Assembly (NCBI GenBank): GCA_016742125.1
Contig: JACVCM010000098.1
Coordinates: 1 to 11,306, forward strand
Origin: Sphingomonadaceae bacterium
GTDB taxonomy: Bacteria > Pseudomonadota > Alphaproteobacteria > Sphingomonadales > Sphingomonadaceae
Direction: 5' to 3'
Length of the DNA: 11,306 bases
Shown here: positions 1 to 5,734 of the stretch, piece after piece
How positions within the stretch are numbered: the stretch's first letter is position 1
Layout: each line of letters opens with the position of its first letter
Notes under the pieces: model-generated
Database searches by the model: none
The model's input: the letters and a program-made list of their open reading frames with translations, nothing else
Told to the model about the DNA's origin: nothing
Program-made: the position numbers and the translations under genes

Positions 1-1
1 G

Positions 2-58
2 CTTATTGCTGCGGCTCTGGTCATGGTCCGGCTTGCCGAAACGCCGAAGCGCGCCTAG
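2..58 (+). CDS. 3' end of an unidentified gene (partial)
   Basis: The window opens in what looks like the last 18 codons of a gene reading LIAAALVMVRLAETPKRA and stopping at TAG (56-58). A hydrophobic run followed by a short basic tail would suit the C-terminus of an inner-membrane protein. Only 9 bases separate this stop from the COQ9 start, so it could be co-transcribed with the genes that follow. The fragment is too short to name a family, and a chance open frame cannot be excluded. Confidence 0.4.
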   Translation, partial: LIAAALVMVRLAETPKRA

Positions 59-67
59 ATTGCACAT

Positions 68-736
68 ATGCCCGCAACACCACTCCCCGCAGATCCGACG
101 CTCGACGAAATCCGCATCGGCCTTGCTCCCGCAATCGCGCGCAACGCAGCGTTCGATGGCTGGAGCATCGCTGCCGTACATCTGGCGGCGGATGACGCGG
201 CGATCGACCGCGACGTCGCTGCGCTTGCGTTTAAGGGTGGCGCAATGGCGATGATCGATGCCTGGATCGAAAGCATCGATCTGGAACTTGCGGACCGGCT
301 CCCGCCCGAACAGCTGAACGCGATGACAATACGGCAACGGATAACGTCTTTGCTGTCGACCCGCCTGGACATCATGGCGCCCGACCGGGAATCGCTTCGG
401 CGCGCCATGACGATCATGGCGATGCCGCAAAATCTTTCCAGAGCAGCGAAGATCGGTTGGCGTTCGGCGGACAGGATGTGGCGGTTGGCTGGCGATACCG
501 CCAGCGACTTCAACCATTACACCAAACGGATGATATTGTCGGGGGTCTATGCCAGCCTGCTGAGCGTATTTGTCAACGACGACAGCGAGAATTTCGCCGA
601 CAGCCGCGCCTTTCTGGACCGCCGCATCGATAATGTGATGCAGTTCGAAAAAGTGAAGGCGCAGGCCAAGGCACGCCGCGAATATGTGCCGAGCTTTTCG
701 CGCTTTATCGGGCGATTGCGCTATCCGGCCAGATAA
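68..736 (+). CDS. COQ9 family protein (ubiquinone biosynthesis)
   Basis: 222-residue protein of the COQ9 family. In mitochondria COQ9 is a lipid-binding protein with a TetR-like fold that presents quinone intermediates to the hydroxylase COQ7; a similar accessory role in ubiquinone synthesis is inferred here. The diagnostic C-terminal half is clear: a GDTASDFNHYTKR stretch near residues 141-153, then a VY...LL...DDSE segment and FLDRRIDNVMQFEK near residues 181-194, the usual family order. The N-terminal part is helical with a TLDEIR segment. Length is normal for alphaproteobacterial members. The ATG at 68 is chosen because the family N-terminus starts close to it; no clear Shine-Dalgarno is visible. 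feoA begins 43 bases downstream, so COQ9 and feoAB may share transcription. Confidence 0.88.
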   Translation: MPATPLPADPTLDEIRIGLAPAIARNAAFDGWSIAAVHLAADDAAIDRDVAALAFKGGAMAMIDAWIESIDLELADRLPPEQLNAMTIRQRITSLLSTRLDIMAPDRESLRRAMTIMAMPQNLSRAAKIGWRSADRMWRLAGDTASDFNHYTKRMILSGVYASLLSVFVNDDSENFADSRAFLDRRIDNVMQFEKVKAQAKARREYVPSFSRFIGRLRYPAR

Positions 737-762
737 CGCGCCGAAATCTTCACTTGCCGTTA

Positions 763-779
763 TTGCGAATCGGTTGCAA
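763..779 (+). promoter_or_regulatory. Candidate Fur-type operator before feoA
   Basis: TTGCGAATCGGTTGCAA is an imperfect 17-bp dyad with matching outer TTGC/GCAA half-sites, ending one base before the feoA ATG. GC-interrupted, A/T-ended dyads of this general form are known as Fur or Fur-like operators in alphaproteobacteria, and feoAB is a classical iron-repressed target. It lies where a ribosome-binding site would be expected, so a bound repressor would block transcription initiation or elongation next to the start codon. No convincing -35/-10 pair could be placed around it. The assignment is inference from position and symmetry. Confidence 0.4.
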
Positions 780-1031
780 ATGGACTTTGTGCAACTCGAT
801 CATCTCCCGCTGGGACAACCGGCCATTGTCCGCGCAATCGACTGGACCGCAATGCCCGAACGCGAAGGCCACCGCCTGCGGTCGCTCGGGCTGGAGGAAG
901 GTGTCGCCATCGAAGCGCTGCACAAGGGCATATTATTCTGGAAAGACCCGATTGCGGTCCGCGTGGGGCGCATGACCATCGCGCTGCGCCGCAAGGTTGC
1001 TGCTTCAATATTGTGCGAGATGGCGGCGTGA
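780..1031 (+). CDS. feoA: Ferrous iron transport protein FeoA
   Basis: 83-residue FeoA, a small cytoplasmic SH3-like beta-barrel protein that supports the Fe2+ transporter FeoB. The family pattern is visible: an N-terminal LDHLPLGQPAIV strand near residues 5-16, the central HRLRSLGLEEG motif (about 31-41), then I..LHKG......P..VRVG....LRR (about 44-71). The ATG at 780 gives the normal 75-85 residue FeoA length. The frame stays open upstream to an ATG at 684, but that would run into COQ9 and add non-family sequence. No Shine-Dalgarno precedes the ATG; a dyad occupies that place. Its stop overlaps the likely GTG start of feoB, which points to coupled translation of the two subunits. Confidence 0.9.
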   Translation: MDFVQLDHLPLGQPAIVRAIDWTAMPEREGHRLRSLGLEEGVAIEALHKGILFWKDPIAVRVGRMTIALRRKVAASILCEMAA

Positions 1032-2980
1032 CCGGGATGTTGCCGTTGGTCGCGTTGGTCGGAAACCCCAATGCAGGGAAGAGCGCCCTGTTCAATGCGC
1101 TGACCGGAGCCCGGCAGAAGATCGCCAATTATCCGGGTGTCACTGTCGAGCGCAAGTCGGGCCGCACGACCCTTCCAGATGGCAGGCCTGTCGAACTGCT
1201 GGATTTGCCAGGGGCCTACAGCCTCGACCCCGACAGTCTGGACGAAGCAGTGACGCGGGATGTCGTGCTCGGCCGATTTTCGGGGCAGCGCCGCCCGGAT
1301 GCATTGGTTGTGGTGGTCGATGCAGGCAACCTCGACAATCATCTGCGGTTTGCGATCGAGCTGATCGGGCAAGGGCTGCCCGTCGTCATTGCGCTTAACA
1401 TGATCGATCTGGCGCAGCGCGACGGCCTCGAACTCGATGCCGCGATATTGGCCCGCGAACTGGGTGTACCGGTGATCGAGACCGTCGCCGTACGCAAGCG
1501 GGGGCTGGACGACTTGCTGGAAAGCCTGCGCGATGCCCTGAATTCTCCCCGTAATGGAGAGGTGGACCGCCGCCATATAGGGGTGGAGGGGTACGAGCAG
1601 GATAGCTCCGCTTCGCCAAGGCAGGAAATGCCGCATGTGCCCCTCCATGATCTTACGGATGGCCCCTCTCCGCGTTCCGGGGAGGATTTAAGGAAGCGGG
1701 CGCACCAGCTGGCCAGAATGGCGGTGGTGCGTGAAACGCAGGTGCGGCAATGGACAAGGCGGCTCGACTCGGTGCTGCTGCATCCTGCTGGCGGCGTCCT
1801 TTTCCTGCTGGCGTTGCTGTTCGTCATGTTTCAGGCGGTCTATGCCTGGTCAGAAGCGCCGATCGGCTGGATCGAAGGCGGTTTTGCCCTGCTCACCGAC
1901 CTCATCAATGCCAGTCTGGCTGACGGTCTGTTCCGGTCCTTCCTGACCGATGGTGTCATTGCAGGTGTCGGTTCGGTTGTGGTGTTCCTGCCGCAGATAC
2001 TGATCCTCTTCTTGTTCATCCTGCTGCTGGAGGCATCGGGCTATATGACCCGCGCTGCCTTTGTCATGGACCGTATGATGGCGGCGGTCGGCCTGTCGGG
2101 GCACAGCTTCATTCCGCTATTGTCCTCTTTTGCTTGCGCGATTCCGGGGATCATGGCGACACGCAGCATCATGGACCAGAAGGAGCGGCTGGCGACGATA
2201 TTGATTGCGCCGCTGATGACATGTTCGGCGCGTTTGCCGGTCTATACACTCATCATAGGCGCGTTCATTCCGGCGCGCAGGATCGGACCTGGGGTCGGCT
2301 TGCAGGGGCTGGTTCTGTTTGTGCTTTACATCGCTGGTATCGTGGGGGCGATGCTCGCGGCGCTGGTCATCCAGCGCTTCGTCACCCAAAGCCGCGGCAG
2401 CAGCTTCCTGATCGAAATGCCACGGTATCAGTTGCCGCGGGTGCGCGATATCGTGCTTGGCCTGTGGCAACGCGCATGGGTGTTTTTGCGGCGCGCAGGG
2501 ACGATCATCTTTGTTGCCACCATCGTCCTGTGGGCACTGCTCAGCTTTCCCAAGGTGCCGGTGGGTAGCGAACAGAGTCAGGTCGAATATTCGGTTGCCG
2601 GGCGGATTGCGGACGGCCTTGAACCCCTCGTACGCCCCATTGGCTTTAACCATGACATTGCGTTGGCCATCATCCCGGCCATGGCGGCGCGAGAGGTGGC
2701 GGTGTCGGCGCTCGGTACGGTCTATGCGATCGACGCCGAGGATGAAGAACAGGCGGCGATGAGTCTGGGGCCGCAACTGACCGCCGACTGGTCTTTGGCG
2801 ACAGCGCTCGCCTTCCTCGCCTGGTTCATATTTGCGCCGCAGTGCATATCGACCATCGCGGTCACGCGGCGCGAGACCAATGGCTGGAAATGGCCAGCTT
2901 TCATGGTCGGCTATTTGTTCGCGCTGGCATATGCGGCGGCAGGCATAACCTACTGGACAGCGACTGCCTTCGGTTTATAG
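1028..2980 (+). CDS. feoB: Fe2+ transporter FeoB (GTPase-permease)
   Basis: About 650-residue inner-membrane ferrous iron transporter. The N-terminal G domain shows G1 GNPNAGKS (12-19), G2 around NYPGVTVERK (34-43), G3 DLPG (59-62) and G4 NMID (124-127). The polytopic part begins near residue 250 and carries the Gate-type CSARLPVYTLI segment, the AIPAMAAREV segment and, near the C-terminus, the PQCISTIAVTRRE segment. Start is uncertain: GTG 1028 overlaps the feoA stop (GTGA), with GTG 1013 and ATG 1037 as in-frame alternatives; none has a strong Shine-Dalgarno. Residues about 172-221, between the G domain and the first membrane helix, are charged, low-complexity and encoded by a palindromic element, so they look like a later in-frame insertion. 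Overlap with feoA indicates an operon; ssb follows after 31 bases. Confidence 0.95.
   Translation: MTGMLPLVALVGNPNAGKSALFNALTGARQKIANYPGVTVERKSGRTTLPDGRPVELLDLPGAYSLDPDSLDEAVTRDVVLGRFSGQRRPDALVVVVDAGNLDNHLRFAIELIGQGLPVVIALNMIDLAQRDGLELDAAILARELGVPVIETVAVRKRGLDDLLESLRDALNSPRNGEVDRRHIGVEGYEQDSSASPRQEMPHVPLHDLTDGPSPRSGEDLRKRAHQLARMAVVRETQVRQWTRRLDSVLLHPAGGVLFLLALLFVMFQAVYAWSEAPIGWIEGGFALLTDLINASLADGLFRSFLTDGVIAGVGSVVVFLPQILILFLFILLLEASGYMTRAAFVMDRMMAAVGLSGHSFIPLLSSFACAIPGIMATRSIMDQKERLATILIAPLMTCSARLPVYTLIIGAFIPARRIGPGVGLQGLVLFVLYIAGIVGAMLAALVIQRFVTQSRGSSFLIEMPRYQLPRVRDIVLGLWQRAWVFLRRAGTIIFVATIVLWALLSFPKVPVGSEQSQVEYSVAGRIADGLEPLVRPIGFNHDIALAIIPAMAAREVAVSALGTVYAIDAEDEEQAAMSLGPQLTADWSLATALAFLAWFIFAPQCISTIAVTRRETNGWKWPAFMVGYLFALAYAAAGITYWTATAFGL
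1543..1687. repeat. In-frame palindromic repeat element inside feoB
   Basis: About 145 bp with nested complementary blocks. Outer CTCCCCG (1545-1551) pairs with CGGGGAG (1678-1684). GGAGAGG (1556-1562) pairs with CCTCTCC (1665-1671). Inner TGGAGGGG (1584-1591) pairs with CCCCTCCA (1640-1647). The three pairs are perfect and correctly ordered, so the whole segment can fold as one long interrupted hairpin with a 48-base loop. The block keeps the feoB frame open and encodes roughly 50 residues unlike any FeoB domain I know. The arms resemble dispersed CTCCCC/GGGGAG palindromes that I recall from sphingomonad intergenic regions. A clean target-site duplication is not evident. It behaves like the intragenic palindromic elements described in Rickettsia, though I claim no homology. 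Confidence 0.75.
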
Positions 2981-2981
2981 C
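2954..2981 (+). promoter_or_regulatory. Possible sigma70-type promoter for ssb
   Basis: TGGACA (2954-2959) and TATAGC (2976-2981) are 16 bases apart and overlap the last codons and stop of feoB. Initiation would fall near 2988, giving ssb a leader of about 24 bases. This would let the essential ssb gene be expressed independently of iron-regulated feoAB. It is a match by eye to a loose consensus only. Confidence 0.3.
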
Positions 2982-3011
2982 CAATACGATATTTCAGACG
3001 AAGGGTAGGAT

Positions 3012-3515
3012 ATGGCGGGCAGCGTCAACAAGGTAATTTTGGTCGGTAATCTGGGCGCGGATCCCGAAGTCAAATCGTTCCAGAATGGCGGGCGTATCGC
3101 CAATTTGCGTATCGCAACTTCCGAAGACTGGAAAGACCGGCAGACCGGCGAAAAGAAAGAGCGCACCGAGTGGCATAGCGGCGTGCTGCAGTCCGACGGT
3201 CTTGTCGGCGTTGCCGAGCGCTTCCTGAAAAAAGGCAGCAAGGTCTATATCGAAGGGCAGCTTCGCACCCGCAAGTGGCAGGATCAGAGCGGCAACGACC
3301 GTTACACAACCGAAGTGTCGGTCGGCGGCTTTGATGGCAAGCTGGTCATGCTCGATGGCGCCCGTGGCGGCTCTGGCGGTGGCGGCAACGACGGCTGGAG
3401 CAGCGGCGGCTCGTCGGGTGGTGGTGGCCAGGGCGGCAGCAACTGCCAGGGCGGGTCATCGGGCTTTGGCGGTGGCGACTTCGACAATGATCTGGACGAC
3501 GACGTTCCGTTTTGA
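3012..3515 (+). CDS. ssb: Single-stranded DNA-binding protein SSB
   Basis: 167-residue homotetrameric ssDNA-binding protein used in replication, recombination and repair. The OB fold covers about residues 4-112, starting VNKVILVGNLGADPEV, with GSKVYIEGQLRTRKWQDQSG near 75-94. It is followed by a glycine-rich linker (about 119-155) and the acidic tip DLDDDVPF, which in this family docks partner proteins. DNA-stacking tryptophans match E. coli positions: W40, W54 and W89 (E. coli W88 plus a one-residue shift). Oddity: the strand after W54 reads HSGVLQ where the family has HRVVxF, so Phe60 is Gln and residue 57 is Gly. The ATG at 3012 has an AAGGG-type ribosome site 6-10 bases upstream. It lies 31 bases after feoB but is probably not functionally tied to iron uptake. 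Confidence 0.95.
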   Translation: MAGSVNKVILVGNLGADPEVKSFQNGGRIANLRIATSEDWKDRQTGEKKERTEWHSGVLQSDGLVGVAERFLKKGSKVYIEGQLRTRKWQDQSGNDRYTTEVSVGGFDGKLVMLDGARGGSGGGGNDGWSSGGSSGGGGQGGSNCQGGSSGFGGGDFDNDLDDDVPF

Positions 3516-3527
3516 GAATCATGATTC
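3516..3527. repeat. Perfect 12-bp palindrome with two GANTC sites after ssb
   Basis: GAATCATGATTC follows the ssb stop codon directly and is a perfect palindrome. Each half contains a GANTC sequence, the target of the CcrM cell-cycle methyltransferase in alphaproteobacteria. It could be a protein-binding dyad or chance; as a hairpin it is too short to terminate transcription strongly. Confidence 0.4.
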
Positions 3528-3534
3528 CCTTTCC

Positions 3535-3603
3535 GTTCGTGTCGAGCGACGACGAAACAGCCTGCCGCGCTGAAGGGCGTCTCGACTTCGCTCGAGGCGA
3601 CGG
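3535..3603. repeat. Imperfect inverted repeat between ssb and the VTT gene
   Basis: The left arm (3535-3558, GTTCGTGTCGAGCGACGACG onward) is complementary, with several mismatches, to the right arm (3578-3603, CGTCTCGACTTCGCTCGAGG onward), with a loop of about 19 bases. The right arm also contains its own hairpin, CTCGA-cttcgc-TCGAG (3581-3596). GTCTCGACTTCGCTCGA is a sequence I recall as a very common dispersed repeat in sphingomonad genomes, so this is probably a decayed copy of that family. It may also act as a terminator-like structure for ssb, though no T-tract follows. Confidence 0.6.
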
Positions 3604-3618
3604 GTTAGAGTGAGCTAG

Positions 3619-4293
3619 ATGAAAAAGGCGTTGTTGGTCGTCCTCGTTGTCGCAGCCATTGCCGCATATTTTCTCTTCGATATCGGTCAGTATCTCAGCC
3701 TTGAAAATTTCAAGGCGCAGCAGGCCGAAATAATCTCTGCAAAAGCTGCCAACCCAGCGCTCTATATCGTCGGGTTTTTCCTTATCTATGTGGCCGTGAC
3801 CGGACTTTCGATCCCGGGAGCGGCAATCATGACATTGATCGCGGGCGCGCTATTCGGGTTGGTGCTGGGCACGATCATCGTCTCCTTCGCGTCGACCATC
3901 GGAGCAACGCTGGCGTTTCTCGGCTCGCGCTATGTGCTGCGGGACTGGGTTCAGTCGAAATTCGGCGAGCGGCTCAAGGCTATCGACGATGGCCTTGCCA
4001 AGGATGGCGCATTCTATCTGTTCACGCTCCGGCTGATTCCGGTTTTCCCCTTCTTTGTGATCAACCTGCTGATGGGGCTGACGCGCATCAAGACGTTGAC
4101 TTTTTTTCTGGTCAGCCAGATCGGCATGCTGGCGGGCACCATTGTCTATGTGAACGCAGGCACGCAGATAGGCCGGATAGAGTCGACCGCAGGATTGCTC
4201 TCGCCGATGCTGATCGGCTCATTCGTCCTGCTCGCGCTTTTCCCCTGGGCTGCGAGGTGGATCGTCGCTTTTGTGAACCGCCGCCGTGCATAG
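3619..4293 (+). CDS. TVP38/TMEM64 (VTT/DedA-superfamily) membrane protein
   Basis: 224-residue polytopic inner-membrane protein of the TVP38/TMEM64 (SNARE-associated, VTT) family, relatives of DedA and of eukaryotic TMEM41/VMP1 lipid scramblases. It has an N-terminal hydrophobic helix (about 3-21), then a membrane segment before SIPGAA (about 64-69). The signature re-entrant region follows: AGALFGLVLGT, then STIGATLAFLGSRYVLR (about 92-108). The second conserved block, FTLRLIPVFPFFVIN, lies near 135-149. Two further helices and a basic tail (NRRRA) end the protein. Specific substrate and role are unknown; lipid scrambling or membrane homeostasis is the general expectation. Its last codons overlap the GTG start of the flavoprotein by 8 bases, so the two products are probably made together. 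A GAGTGAG ribosome site lies just before ATG 3619. Confidence 0.9.
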   Translation: MKKALLVVLVVAAIAAYFLFDIGQYLSLENFKAQQAEIISAKAANPALYIVGFFLIYVAVTGLSIPGAAIMTLIAGALFGLVLGTIIVSFASTIGATLAFLGSRYVLRDWVQSKFGERLKAIDDGLAKDGAFYLFTLRLIPVFPFFVINLLMGLTRIKTLTFFLVSQIGMLAGTIVYVNAGTQIGRIESTAGLLSPMLIGSFVLLALFPWAARWIVAFVNRRRA

Positions 4294-5734
4294 AAAACCG
4301 AAAAGCTTTGACCGTAACCTGATCGTCATCGGCGCCGGTTCGGCGGGTCTTGTCTCTGCCTATATCGCGGCGGTGGTGAAGGCAAAGGTCACCTTGATCG
4401 AAGCGCATGAAATGGGTGGCGATTGGCTGAACACCGGATGTGTGCCGTCAAAGGCGCTTATCAAAAGCGCAAAGGTGGCGCATCAGATAGCGGATGCCGC
4501 GCGTTTCGGTGTTAACGCCCCTACCGCCACCGTCGATTTCCCTGCGGTGATGCGACGCGTGCGCGACGTCATAACCGCAATCGAACCCCATGACAGTGTC
4601 GAGCGTTTCACCGGCCTGGGCGTCGATTGCGTGAAGGGTTATGCCCGCTTCATCGATCCGTGGACGGTAGAGATCGATGTAGAGCGGCGGTTGACCGCGA
4701 AAGCGTTCATCATTGCAACCGGCGCTGCGCCATTCATCCCGCCGCTGCCGGGGGTGGAGCAAAGCGGATATCTCACCAGCGAGACTTTGTGGGACGCGAT
4801 GGCGACGCGCGAGGGGGCTCCGCAGCGGCTGGTGATTTTGGGTGGTGGGCCGATTGGTTGCGAACTGGCGCAAGCCTTCCAGCGCTTGGGAAGCCAGGTG
4901 ACCATCGTCGAAATGGCGGACCGGTTGCTGCTGAAGGAAGATATCGATGCAGGCGCGCTGGTAACCACGCAGTTGCAGGCCGAGGGCGTAGCGGTGTTGA
5001 CACAGCACAAGGCACTGCGGTTCGAGGGCAAATCCGTGACGGTCGCAGGACCGGCCGGGGAGCGTCAAATCTTCTTTGACGACATCATTATCGCTGTCGG
5101 GCGTAAACCGCGCGTGGCCGGTTTCGGCTTGGAAGAGCTTGGCCTGATCGTTGAAGGCCGTCTTGGCAATGACGATTTCCTCCGCACCAGCATACCGCAT
5201 ATCCTGTGTGCTGGCGATGTTGCCGGTCGCCAGCAGCTGACGCACGGCGGCAGCCACGAAGCATGGTATGCCAGCGTCAATGCATTGGCAGCCCCCTTCA
5301 GGAAATACCGCGCCGACTACCGCGTGCTACCGCGCGTGACCTATACCGAGCCGGAGCTGGCGGCGGTGGGGCTGACCGAGGCAGAGGCGCGCGCGCAGGG
5401 TGTGGCGTTCGACGTTACGCGCTACGACCTTGACGATCTGGATCGCGCAATTGCCGAAAGCGAGGCGCATGGTTTCGTGAAAATCCTGACCGCCAGGGGC
5501 AGCGACAAAATATTGGGTGCGACCATTGTCGGCCAGCATGCGGGCGAGATACTGGCCGAAATCACCTTTGCCATGAAACACAAGATGGGCCTGCGTAAAA
5601 TCCTTCAGACCACACACCCCTATCCGACCTGGGCCGAGGCGAATAAATACGCCGCCGGGCAATATGGGCTCGCGCGCAAGCCCGAGGCTTTGCTGAAATG
5701 GGCCGAGCGCTGGTTCCGCTGGCAGCGGGGCTAG
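4286..5734 (+). CDS. MerA/lipoamide dehydrogenase-like FAD oxidoreductase lacking one redox Cys
   Basis: 482-residue flavoprotein of the class I pyridine nucleotide-disulfide oxidoreductase family. FAD motif GAGSAG sits at 16-21, NAD(P) motif GGGPIG near 186-191, the second FAD motif CAGDVAG near 310, and the dimerisation domain begins at YTEPELAAVGL. In this family the flavin-adjacent motif is GGxCLNxGCxPSK; here it reads GGDWLNTGCVPSK, with Trp47 in place of the first cysteine and only Cys52 left. The acid-base His of lipoamide dehydrogenases is replaced by Tyr446 (THPYPTWAE), as in MerA. There is no N-terminal heavy-metal domain and no C-terminal Cys pair for Hg2+. The usual disulfide-reductase reaction is therefore unlikely; an NAD(P)H-dependent flavin activity is inferred, substrate unknown. 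GTG 4286 is the only reasonable start (no upstream ATG in frame) and overlaps the VTT gene. Its stop shares CTAG with the convergent gene. Confidence 0.88.
   Translation: MHRKPKSFDRNLIVIGAGSAGLVSAYIAAVVKAKVTLIEAHEMGGDWLNTGCVPSKALIKSAKVAHQIADAARFGVNAPTATVDFPAVMRRVRDVITAIEPHDSVERFTGLGVDCVKGYARFIDPWTVEIDVERRLTAKAFIIATGAAPFIPPLPGVEQSGYLTSETLWDAMATREGAPQRLVILGGGPIGCELAQAFQRLGSQVTIVEMADRLLLKEDIDAGALVTTQLQAEGVAVLTQHKALRFEGKSVTVAGPAGERQIFFDDIIIAVGRKPRVAGFGLEELGLIVEGRLGNDDFLRTSIPHILCAGDVAGRQQLTHGGSHEAWYASVNALAAPFRKYRADYRVLPRVTYTEPELAAVGLTEAEARAQGVAFDVTRYDLDDLDRAIAESEAHGFVKILTARGSDKILGATIVGQHAGEILAEITFAMKHKMGLRKILQTTHPYPTWAEANKYAAGQYGLARKPEALLKWAERWFRWQRG

Noticed and set aside
684..779. Longer feoA starting at 684
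   Set aside because: The extra 32 residues overlap the end of COQ9 in another frame and resemble no FeoA; the ATG at 780 fits the family length.
800..1648. 282-codon minus-strand open frame across feoA and the 5' part of feoB
   Set aside because: FeoA and FeoB are certain on the plus strand, and the antisense product shows no family features. Its start lies in the palindromic element, where both strands stay open because of base composition.
2117..2776. 219-codon minus-strand open frame inside feoB
   Set aside because: It overlaps the FeoB membrane domain, is rich in Arg, His and Gln as antisense of hydrophobic codons, and has no motif.
3364..3480. GGC-rich repetitive DNA at the end of ssb as a possible tandem repeat locus
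   Set aside because: It encodes the ordinary glycine-rich linker of SSB and has no fixed repeat unit.
4448..5257. 269-codon minus-strand open frame inside the flavoprotein gene
   Set aside because: It is antisense to a gene with intact FAD and NAD(P) motifs and carries no recognisable domain.
4286..5734. Mercury resistance gene merA
   Set aside because: No heavy-metal-binding N-terminus, no C-terminal vicinal cysteines, one active-site cysteine missing, and no other mer genes nearby.
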